This document shows, one piece after another, positions 57,469-64,000 of a stretch of DNA of 64,000 nucleotides. The stretch is from Variovorax sp. UMC13 (lineage in GTDB: Bacteria > Pseudomonadota > Gammaproteobacteria > Burkholderiales > Burkholderiaceae_C). Numbering within the stretch: the first letter of the stretch is position 1; each line of letters starts with the position of its first letter. The position numbers were made by a program, and so were the translations under genes. Location of the stretch: NCBI RefSeq assembly GCF_014170375.1, contig NZ_LZZW01000024.1:124001-188000 (forward strand). The letters are read 5' to 3'. The notes below the pieces were generated by a model. It had not been told where the DNA came from and ran no database searches. It saw nothing but the letters and a program-made list of their open reading frames with translations.

Positions 57469-58431
57469 TCAGAGCGCCAGCCGCGCGCGCGCCGCGAGGT
57501 ACTCGCGCTTGAGCTTCTCGACGAAGGCCGCGGTGCTGGTCACCTCGGTGATCGCGCCGATGCCCTGGCCCGAGCCCCAGATGTCCTTCCAAGCCTTGGC
57601 CTTGCTGCCGTCACCCGAGGCGAAGTTCATGGTCTTGAGGTCGCCCTGGGGCAGGTTCGCGGGGTCCATGCCGGCCGCGACGATGCTGGGCGCGAGGTAG
57701 TTGCCGTGCACGCCGGTGAACAGGTTCGAGTAGACGATGTCGTCGGAGCTGCCGTCGACGATGGCCTGCTTGTAGGCCTCGCTGGCGCGGGCTTCCTCGG
57801 TCGCGATGAAGGCGGTGCCGATGTAGGCGAAGTCGGCGCCCATGGCCTGCGCCGCCAGCACCGCGTCGCCGCTGGCGATCGAGCCCGACAGCGCGATCGG
57901 GCCGTCGAACCACTGGCGGATCTCCTGGATCAGCGCGAACGGGCTCTTCACGCCCGCATGGCCGCCGGCGCCGGCCGCCACGGCGATGATGCCGTCGGCG
58001 CCCTTCTCGATCGCCTTCTTGGCGTACTTGTTGTCGATGATATCGTGCAGCGTCACGCCGCCGTAGCTGTGCACCGCTTCGTTGACGTCGACGCGCGCGC
58101 CCAGCGAGGTGATGACGATCGGCACCTTGTACTTCACGACCATCTCCATGTCGTGCTCGAGCCGGTCGTTGCTCTTGTGCACGATCTGGTTGATGGCAAA
58201 GGGCGCGGCCGGCTTGTCGGGGTTGGCCTTGTTGTAGGCCGCGAGTTCCTCGGTGATTTCGATCAGCCACTCCTCCAGCTGCGCGGCCGGCCGCGCGTTG
58301 AGCGCCGGCATCGCGCCGACCACGCCGGCCTTGCACTGGGCGATCACCAGCTTGGGGTTGCTGATGATGAAGAGCGGCGAGCCGATGATGGGCAGCGGCA
58401 GGTTCGCGAGCACGGAGGGGAGCTTGGACAT
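57469..58431 (-). CDS. NAD(P)H-dependent flavin oxidoreductase / nitronate monooxygenase family
   Basis: 320 residues, FMN-binding TIM-barrel family (2-nitropropane dioxygenase/enoyl-reductase FabK type). Landmarks: PIIGSPLFIISNPKLVIAQC near residue 14, GAGGHAG near 165, and MGADFAYIGTAFIATEEA near 215. Predicted to oxidise nitronates or reduce enoyl-type substrates. The start MSKLPSVLANLPLP follows the family; an earlier ATG extends into a repeat. It is downstream of the acyl-CoA dehydrogenase. Confidence 0.9.
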   Translation of the reverse strand: MSKLPSVLANLPLPIIGSPLFIISNPKLVIAQCKAGVVGAMPALNARPAAQLEEWLIEITEELAAYNKANPDKPAAPFAINQIVHKSNDRLEHDMEMVVKYKVPIVITSLGARVDVNEAVHSYGGVTLHDIIDNKYAKKAIEKGADGIIAVAAGAGGHAGVKSPFALIQEIRQWFDGPIALSGSIASGDAVLAAQAMGADFAYIGTAFIATEEARASEAYKQAIVDGSSDDIVYSNLFTGVHGNYLAPSIVAAGMDPANLPQGDLKTMNFASGDGSKAKAWKDIWGSGQGIGAITEVTSTAAFVEKLKREYLAARARLAL

Positions 58432-58466
58432 GGTGCTTGTCTCAGGAAAGTTGAGGGATGCGGGAT

Positions 58467-58591
58467 CGGACTTCCGGACGCAGAAGGAAGACAAAAGTGA
58501 CGCAGAGGACGCAGAAGAGACCGAAGACAAATTTTGATTTTTCTTCTGCGACTTCTGCGTAACCTTTGCGACTTCTGCGTCCGGAAGTCCG
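58467..58591. repeat. Long palindrome repeat, copy B
   Basis: Perfect 20-bp terminal inverted repeats: left CGGACTTCCGGACGCAGAAG (58467-58486), right its exact reverse complement (58572-58591). Internal GACGCAGAGGACGCAGAAG recurs from copy A at 25751-25863. The element begins five bases after the acyl-CoA dehydrogenase stop and lies 35 bases before the NMO gene start in transcription order. No coding potential. Confidence 0.85.
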
Positions 58592-58595
58592 TGTT

Positions 58596-60386
58596 TCAGA
58601 AGGCGTCGAGCGCCAACGCAGTGACGCTCTCGGCGCCGTCGACGATGCTGTCGCGCAGGCCCGGCGCCTTGTTGAGGATGTGCTCGGCATAGAAGCGCGC
58701 GGTCGCGACCTTGGCCTGCATGAAGGCCACTTCGTGGCCGGCCCGGGCCTGTTCCTCGGCGATCAGCAGCGAGCGCGCCAGCTGCCAGCCGGCCACCAGG
58801 TTGCCCGCGAGCATCAGGTAGGGCACGCTGCCCGCGAACACCGCATTGGGCGAGGCCTTGGTCTGGCCGGCGACGAAGTTCACCACGTCGACGAAGGCTT
58901 CGCGCGCGGCCTTCAGGCGCTTCTGCACCGCGCGCGCATCGGCACTGTCGCGCTTGGCGAGTTCGGCTTCGGTGGTTTCGATCTGCGCGGCGATGGCCTT
59001 GGCGGTCTGGCCGCCGTCGCGCGCGGTCTTGCGGCCCACGAGGTCGTTGGCCTGGATCGCGGTCGTGCCTTCGTAGATGGTCAGGATCTTCGCGTCGCGG
59101 TAGTACTGCGCCGCGCCGGTCTCCTCGATGAAGCCCATGCCGCCGTGCACCTGCACGCCCAGCGAGGTCACTTCCAGGCTCATCTCGGTGCTGTAGCCCT
59201 TGACCAGCGGCACCATGAATTCGTAGAAGGCCTGGTTCTGCTTGCGCGCGTCGGCATCGGGATGGTGGTGCGAGGCGTCGTAGGCCGCGGCGGCCACCGA
59301 GGCCATCGCGCGGCAGCCTTCGGTGTAGGCGCGCATCGTCATCAGCATGCGCTTGACGTCGGGGTGGTGAATGATCGCCGCGCTGCCGTTGATCGAGCCG
59401 TCGACCGGGCGGCTCTGCACGCGGTCCTTGGCGTAGGCCACGGCGTGCTGGTAGGCGCGCTCGGCGATTGCGATGCCCTGCATGCCCACCGCATAGCGGG
59501 CCGAGTTCATCATGATGAACATGTACTCGAGGCCGCGGTTCTCCTGGCCCACGAGGTAGCCGACGGCACCGCCATGGTCGCCGTACTGCAGCACGGCCGT
59601 GGGCGAGGCCTTGATGCCCATCTTGTGTTCGATGCTCACGCAGTGCACGTCGTTGCGCGCGCCCAGCGAGCCATCCTTCTCGACCATGAACTTGGGCACC
59701 ACGAACAGGCTGATGCCCTTCACGCCCTCGGGCGCGCCGCTCACGCGGGCCAGCACCAGGTGCACGATGTTCTCGGCCATGTCGTGCTCACCGTAGGTGA
59801 TGAAGATCTTGGTGCCGAAGACCTTGTAGGTGCCGTCGGGCTGCGGTTCGGCACGGCTGCGCACCAGCGCGAGGTCGCTGCCGGCCTGCGGCTCGGTGAG
59901 GTTCATCGTGCCGGTCCACTGGCCGCTCACCAGCTTCTCGAGGTACACCGCCTTGAGTTCGTCCGAGCCCGCCGTGAGCAGCGCCTCGATCGCGCCGTCG
60001 CTGAGCAGCGGGCACAGCGCGAAGCTCATGTTGGCCGAGTTCAGCATTTCGCCGCAGGCCGCGCCGATGGTCTTGGGCAGGCCCTGGCCGCCAAAGTCCG
60101 CGGGGTGCTGCAGGCCCTGCCAGCCGCCCGACACGTACTGCGCGAAGGCGTCCTTGAAGCCCTTGCTGGTGGTGACTTCGCCGTCCTTGAAGGACGAGGG
60201 GTTGCGGTCGCCTTCGACGTTGAGCGGTGCCACCACGTCCTGGTTGAAGCGTGCGCACTCCTCGAGCACGGCCTGTGCGGTGTCGAGGCCGGCTTCCTCG
60301 AAGCCGGGCAGCTTGGCGATCTCGCCGATGTGGGCCAGGTGCTCGATGTCAAACAGCATGTCCTTGAGGGGGGCGGTGTAGCTCAT
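58596..60386 (-). CDS. Acyl-CoA dehydrogenase with C-terminal extension
   Basis: 596 residues, longer than typical (~380) acyl-CoA dehydrogenases. Middle domains carry TEPQAGSDLALVRSRAEP, and a C-terminal region contains YRDAKILTIYEGTTAIQANDLVGRK (FAD/acyl-CoA site). Extra N-terminal and C-terminal domains fit the DmdC-like (3-methylmercaptopropionyl-CoA dehydrogenase) group. FADH2 electrons would go to the EtfBA encoded just upstream. Substrate chain uncertain. Confidence 0.93.
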   Translation of the reverse strand: MSYTAPLKDMLFDIEHLAHIGEIAKLPGFEEAGLDTAQAVLEECARFNQDVVAPLNVEGDRNPSSFKDGEVTTSKGFKDAFAQYVSGGWQGLQHPADFGGQGLPKTIGAACGEMLNSANMSFALCPLLSDGAIEALLTAGSDELKAVYLEKLVSGQWTGTMNLTEPQAGSDLALVRSRAEPQPDGTYKVFGTKIFITYGEHDMAENIVHLVLARVSGAPEGVKGISLFVVPKFMVEKDGSLGARNDVHCVSIEHKMGIKASPTAVLQYGDHGGAVGYLVGQENRGLEYMFIMMNSARYAVGMQGIAIAERAYQHAVAYAKDRVQSRPVDGSINGSAAIIHHPDVKRMLMTMRAYTEGCRAMASVAAAAYDASHHHPDADARKQNQAFYEFMVPLVKGYSTEMSLEVTSLGVQVHGGMGFIEETGAAQYYRDAKILTIYEGTTAIQANDLVGRKTARDGGQTAKAIAAQIETTEAELAKRDSADARAVQKRLKAAREAFVDVVNFVAGQTKASPNAVFAGSVPYLMLAGNLVAGWQLARSLLIAEEQARAGHEVAFMQAKVATARFYAEHILNKAPGLRDSIVDGAESVTALALDAF

Positions 60387-60432
60387 GGGGTGTCTCCAGG
60401 GGGCAGCCGCATCGACAGCGGCTGCAGATATG

Positions 60433-60455
60433 AAAAAGGCATCGCGAACGATGCC
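60433..60455 (-). terminator. Intrinsic terminator downstream of etfBA
   Basis: Minus-strand stem GGCATCG/CGATGCC with TTCG tetraloop, then five T residues, 26 bases after the etfA stop. Separates etfBA from the acyl-CoA dehydrogenase gene. Confidence 0.9.
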
Positions 60456-60480
60456 CTCTTGTCCAGTCGTCGAAGGCCGA

Positions 60481-61413
60481 TCAGAGCGCCTTGACGAGCT
60501 CCGGCACGGCGACGAACAGGTCCGCCACCAGGCCGTAGTCGGCCACCGAGAAGATCGGTGCCTCTTCGTCCTTGTTGATCGCCACGATCACCTTGGAGTC
60601 CTTCATGCCCGCCAGATGCTGGATCGCGCCCGAGATGCCGGCCGCGATGTACAGCTGCGGCGCCACGATCTTGCCGGTCTGGCCCACTTGCCAGTCGTTC
60701 GGGGCGTAGCCCGCGTCGACGGCCGCACGCGATGCACCCAGGCCCGCGTTGAGCTTGTCCGCCAGCGGTGCCATCACCTCTTGGAACTTCTCGGCGCTGC
60801 CCAGCGCGCGGCCACCCGAGACGATGATCTTGGCGGCCGTCAGTTCGGGGCGCTCGCTCTTCGTGACCTCGCGGCCCACGAAGGCGCTCTTGCCGCTGTC
60901 GGCCACGCCTTCGGCGGTTTCGACCGAAGCCGAACCACCCGTTGCGGCTGCCGCATCGAAGCCGGTGGTGCGCACCGTGATGACCTTGGTCGCATCGCCG
61001 CTCTGCACGGTGGCGATCGCGTTGCCGGCGTAGATCGGACGCTCGAAGGTGTCGGCGCTCACCACGGCCGTGATGTCGCTGATCTGTGCCACGTCCAGCT
61101 TGGCGGCCACGCGCGGTGCGACGTTCTTGCCGTTGGCGGTCGAGGGGAACAGGATGTGGCTGTAGTTGCCGGCGATCGCCAGCACCTGCGCGGCCACGTT
61201 TTCAGCCAAGTTCTCGGCCAGGCTCGGGCTGTCGGCCACGATGACCTTGGTGACGCCGGCGATCTGCGCGGCGGCCTTGCCGGCTTCGGCGGCATTGGCG
61301 CCAGCGACCAGCACATGGACTTCACCGCCGCAGGCGATGGCTGCGGTCACGGTGTTGAGGGTGGCGGGCTTGACCGTGGCGTGGTCGTGTTCAGCAATGA
61401 CAAGTGCGCTCAT
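60481..61413 (-). other. etfA: Internal start for EtfA (alpha subunit) within the fused frame
   Basis: ATG 61413 begins a complete 310-residue EtfA with its own possible ribosome-binding site (GAAGG). If the stop is restored, this would be a separate etfA gene and etfB would be 61417-62166. Confidence 0.6.
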
Positions 61414-62166
61414 GTTCCAGATCACCTTCGCTTCGTTCTTCAGTTTGTCCACCAGGGTCGCGACGTCGGGCACCTTGATGCCGGCACCGCGCTTGGGCGG
61501 CTCGCTGACCTTGAGGGTCTTCAGGCGCGGCTTGACGTCCACGCCCAGGTCCTCGGGCTTGAAGGTGTCGAGCTGCTTCTTCTTCGCCTTCATGATGTTG
61601 GGCAGCGTCACGTAGCGCGGCTCGTTCAGGCGCAGGTCGGTCGTGATCACGGCCGGCAGCGTGAGCGTCAGCGTCTCCATGCCGCCGTCGACTTCGCGCG
61701 AGACGGTGGCCTTGTCGCCGGCCACTTCGACCTTCGAGGCGAAGGTGGCTTGCGGCAGGTCGGCCAGCGCGGCCAGCATCTGGCCGGTCTGGTTGGCGTC
61801 GTCGTCGATGGCCTGCTTGCCCAGGATGATCAGCTGGGGCTGTTCCTTGTCGACCAGCGCCTTGAGCAGCTTGGCGACGGCCAGGGGCTGCAGCTCTTCG
61901 GTGGTCTCGACCAGGATGCCGCGGTCGGCGCCGATGGCCATCGCGGTGCGCAGGGTTTCCTGGCACTTCGCGTCGCCGCAGGAGACGGCGATGACCTCGG
62001 TCACCACGCCCTTCTCCTTCAGGCGCACCGCCTCTTCGACGGCGATCTCGTCGAAGGGGTTCATGCTCATCTTGACGTTGGCGATGTCGACGCCCGTGCC
62101 GTCGCTCTTCACACGGACCTTGACGTTGTAGTCGACGACCCGTTTGACTGGGACCAGAACCTTCAT
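60481..62166 (-). CDS. etfBA: Electron transfer flavoprotein, beta and alpha subunits read as one fused frame
   Basis: 561 residues in one open frame. Residues 1-249 are a complete EtfB ([20 protein letters not shown] through KNEAKVI); residues 252-561 are a complete EtfA ([20 protein letters not shown], and C-terminal FAD motif [20 protein letters not shown]). They join through W250-N251, where the last EtfB codon ATC is followed by TGG AAC ATG. In a normal operon a stop such as TGA would follow ATC here. One base (TGG vs TGA, or one inserted G) thus removes the stop. GAAGG 11 bases upstream of the EtfA ATG could still allow separate initiation. ETF carries electrons from acyl-CoA dehydrogenases to ETF:quinone oxidoreductase. 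A sequencing error is the main alternative. Confidence 0.9.
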   Translation of the reverse strand: MKVLVPVKRVVDYNVKVRVKSDGTGVDIANVKMSMNPFDEIAVEEAVRLKEKGVVTEVIAVSCGDAKCQETLRTAMAIGADRGILVETTEELQPLAVAKLLKALVDKEQPQLIILGKQAIDDDANQTGQMLAALADLPQATFASKVEVAGDKATVSREVDGGMETLTLTLPAVITTDLRLNEPRYVTLPNIMKAKKKQLDTFKPEDLGVDVKPRLKTLKVSEPPKRGAGIKVPDVATLVDKLKNEAKVIWNMSALVIAEHDHATVKPATLNTVTAAIACGGEVHVLVAGANAAEAGKAAAQIAGVTKVIVADSPSLAENLAENVAAQVLAIAGNYSHILFPSTANGKNVAPRVAAKLDVAQISDITAVVSADTFERPIYAGNAIATVQSGDATKVITVRTTGFDAAAATGGSASVETAEGVADSGKSAFVGREVTKSERPELTAAKIIVSGGRALGSAEKFQEVMAPLADKLNAGLGASRAAVDAGYAPNDWQVGQTGKIVAPQLYIAAGISGAIQHLAGMKDSKVIVAINKDEEAPIFSVADYGLVADLFVAVPELVKAL

Positions 62167-62318
62167 GGGTATGACTCCGTAGGATTGCAAAACTGAGTGA
62201 ATTCGGGGTAGCCAATCATTCTAGGGCGAGGGCTTCGTGGGCCCTGTCCGTTTCGGTCACCGCCGAGGCAGGCCGATTCCGACTGGCGGAAAAGAACGAT
62301 CGTGCTTTTTTAGGGAAA

Positions 62319-62324
62319 ATTATA
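62319..62324 (-). promoter_or_regulatory. Candidate -10 of the etfBA promoter
   Basis: Consensus TATAAT on the minus strand at the end of the mechanosensitive channel gene, 150 bases before the etfB start; no clear -35. The 153-bp gap 62167-62319 otherwise holds only leader sequence. Confidence 0.35.
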
Positions 62325-63603
62325 CGGGAGGTGCCATCGGCGCCTGCTGAAAACCCTCGGGCAGGGATGCGACCCGCAGCACGCGCTGTGGATAGGGAAT
62401 GTCGATGCCCGCGGCGCGCAGGCCCTCGAGGATCGCGATGTTGATGGCCGAACGCAGGTTGTCCCGGCCCTTTTCCGGGTCGGTGACCCAGAAATGCAGC
62501 GTGAACTCCAGGCCGTCGGGCGCGAAGTTGGTCAAGTAGGCGATGGGCGACGGGTCGGTCATGACCCGCGCCTGGGCCTTGGCCGCCTCGACCAGGATCG
62601 ACTGCACCTGCGCCACGCTGCTCTCGTAGCCGACCACGATGGCGGTCGTGATGTTGAACTTGCGGTCGGAGATCGACAGGTTCTCGACCCGGCTGGTGAT
62701 CAGCGATTCGTTGGGCACGATGGCCTCGCGCCCGTTGCCCGCGCGGATCAGGGTGTAGCGGGTCTTGATGTCGGTGATCCGGCCCTCGAAGCTGTCGACC
62801 TTGACGTTGTCGCCGATGCGGATCGAGCGCTCGAGCAGGATCACGAAGCCGCTCACGTAGTTGGCCGCCAGCTTCTGCAACCCGAAGCCCAGGCCCACGC
62901 CCAGCGCGCCGCCCAGCACCGACAGCGCGGTGAGGTCCACGCCCACGGCCGACAGCGCGAACAGCAGGCCGATCAGCAGCAGGATCGCGCGGATCGCGTT
63001 CGAGGCCACCTTGCGCATCGAGAGGTCGGTCACGGCCTCGCGCAGGATGCGCTTCTCGATCGTGCTGGAGATCCAGAGCGCCACCACCAGCACCAGGCCG
63101 GCCGAGAGCGTGCCCTGGAAGAAGGTCAGCAGGCTGACCCGGGTCTTGCCGAAGGCCAGCGTGATGTCGTCGAGCTCGGCCAGCACCGGCGGCAGCAGGC
63201 CGACGATCCATAGCACCGCGCCGGCCCAGGCCGCCCACGACACGGTGCGCTCGACCAGCCGCACCAGCGTCGAGGCCGGGAACACCGCGCGCAGCACCCG
63301 CGCGATCAGCCGGATCGCGGCCAGCGACACGAACACCGAGACCGCGATGCGCAGCACCACCACCACCTGGAAGTCGTGCACCACGCGCCGCGCCAACTCG
63401 GTGAACACCAGCGCCAGCAGCGGGAACAGCAGGCCGTCGAAGGTGCGCGCGCCGAACCAGATCGAGTCGCTGGGCTGGTCGCGGCCGAACCAGCGGCTCA
63501 CGCCCCAGGCCAGCGCCACGCAGGCCACCAGCGCCGCCAGCTCGATCCAGAGGCCGCGCGCCTGGACCTGGGCCAGCCGCGCCATGAAGTCGTCGAGGTT
63601 CAT
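62320..63603 (-). CDS. Mechanosensitive ion channel family protein (MscS type)
   Basis: 427 residues, about five N-terminal transmembrane segments followed by the MscS pore/beta domain (LSVLGGALGVGLGFGLQKLAANYVSGFVILLERSIRIGD near residues 240-280) and the C-terminal alpha/beta domain. It lacks the extra periplasmic domain of the giant KefA type. It releases solutes on osmotic downshift. Starts one base after the HDAC-family stop, so likely co-transcribed with it. Confidence 0.93.
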   Translation of the reverse strand: MNLDDFMARLAQVQARGLWIELAALVACVALAWGVSRWFGRDQPSDSIWFGARTFDGLLFPLLALVFTELARRVVHDFQVVVVLRIAVSVFVSLAAIRLIARVLRAVFPASTLVRLVERTVSWAAWAGAVLWIVGLLPPVLAELDDITLAFGKTRVSLLTFFQGTLSAGLVLVVALWISSTIEKRILREAVTDLSMRKVASNAIRAILLLIGLLFALSAVGVDLTALSVLGGALGVGLGFGLQKLAANYVSGFVILLERSIRIGDNVKVDSFEGRITDIKTRYTLIRAGNGREAIVPNESLITSRVENLSISDRKFNITTAIVVGYESSVAQVQSILVEAAKAQARVMTDPSPIAYLTNFAPDGLEFTLHFWVTDPEKGRDNLRSAINIAILEGLRAAGIDIPYPQRVLRVASLPEGFQQAPMAPPV

Positions 63604-63604
63604 C

Positions 63605-64000
63605 TCAGCGCAGGTCTGCGAGCACCCGGATGTGGGCCTCCACGCTCTGGGCCAGCGCGTCGAGGTTGTAGCCGCCCTCGAGCAGCGACACGATGCGCCC
63701 GCGCGCATGGCGCCGCGCCACCTCGTGCACCCGCTCGGTGATCCAGGCGAAGTCGTTCTCGTTGAGCCGCAGCTGGCCCATCTCGTCGTCGCGGTGGGCG
63801 TCGAAGCCGGCGCTCACGAAGATCATCTGGGGCTTGAAGGCGTCCAGCCGCGGCAGCCACATCATGTCGATCAGCTCGCGGATGTCCATGCCCTTGGTGT
63901 AGGCCGGCACCGGCAGGTTGAGCATGTTCGCCGCCGGATGGTCGACGTTGCTGAAAGGATAGAAGGGATGCTGGAAGAAGCCGACCATCAGCACGCGCGG
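63605..64000 (-). CDS. Histone deacetylase family protein (C-terminal part)
   Basis: The frame is open to the window edge; the start lies outside. The 132 residues seen contain the zinc and active-site regions of the arginase/deacetylase fold: SNVDHP near the visible N-terminus, SAGFDAHRDDEMGQLRLNE and LEGGYN. Bacterial members deacetylate polyamines, acetoin-related proteins or amides. Substrate cannot be read from this part. Confidence 0.9.
   Translation of the reverse strand, partial: PRVLMVGFFQHPFYPFSNVDHPAANMLNLPVPAYTKGMDIRELIDMMWLPRLDAFKPQMIFVSAGFDAHRDDEMGQLRLNENDFAWITERVHEVARRHARGRIVSLLEGGYNLDALAQSVEAHIRVLADLR

Noticed and set aside
57270-57512. 80-codon plus-strand frame near the cydD promoter
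   Set aside because: Arg-rich without a domain, and overlaps the end of the flavin oxidoreductase gene.

Overview
The window looks like chromosomal DNA of a high-GC betaproteobacterium, most likely a Variovorax-type member of the Comamonadaceae. This rests on gene families and arrangement: rpsU-yqeY, ybiB-cobA, darP-mog, a complete TRAP transporter, cydDCABX with a GbsR/MarR regulator, etfBA with an acyl-CoA dehydrogenase, and a pca operon. It also rests on uniformly high GC and dense packing with many ATGA/GTGA overlaps. No species was verified. I see no phage, IS element, tRNA, rRNA or CRISPR; the DNA is ordinary core and catabolic chromosome with a few dispersed repeats.

Layout. 1-466: end of a NarL-type response regulator. 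609-3041: large DUF6351 lipoprotein with a GxSxG elbow, closed by a UUCG terminator. 3154-8042: ybiB-cobA, a sterol-desaturase-type membrane oxygenase, a YiiX-type lipoprotein and a YhiN-type flavoprotein. 8072-9429: rpsU from an extended -10 promoter, then yqeY and a NUDIX hydrolase. 9436-11188: TauE/SafE exporter divergent from a LysR regulator. 11178-15235 (minus): tightly coupled SDR, flavin monooxygenase, BASS symporter and epimerase genes of unknown substrate. 15447-18145: pmbA divergent from darP-mog. 18288-21186: TRAP transporter dctP-dctQ-dctM, then AraC and MFS genes. 23883-28804: tandem glycine riboswitch and gcvT-gcvH-gcvP, followed by an SDR.

29638-36530 holds a TerC/CBS protein, a DUF3014 protein, a MocR regulator with a carboxymuconolactone-decarboxylase-like protein, a flavin reductase and a TPM-domain protein with a polyserine tail. 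36546-41494 (minus) holds a DUF1501/DUF1800 pair, a DsbA-like oxidoreductase and a MurA-type transferase. 41526-45182 (minus) is pcaB-pcaC-MFS-pcaD of the beta-ketoadipate pathway. 45236-48437 has rhomboid, MFS, aroC and a 61-aa protein. 48602-57229 has the GbsR/MarR regulator, a SnoaL-like protein, an Ig-domain pseudogene and the cytochrome bd operon cydDCABX, whose 49-aa cydX is too short for ordinary ORF calling. 57469-62166 has an FMN oxidoreductase, an acyl-CoA dehydrogenase and an electron-transfer flavoprotein whose two subunits are read as one frame. The window ends with a mechanosensitive channel and part of a histone-deacetylase-family enzyme.

The observations most worth checking are: (i) the in-frame EtfB-EtfA fusion, one base from a stop codon; (ii) overlapping perfect palindromes upstream of cydD that resemble palindromes upstream of the GbsR/MarR gene; (iii) two related long-hairpin repeats, one inside the gcv operon and one after the acyl-CoA dehydrogenase gene; (iv) the SDR-FMO-BASS-epimerase cassette; (v) a MurA paralogue at the end of the pca operon; and (vi) a 24-codon ORF linking dctQ to dctM by ATGA overlaps at both ends.
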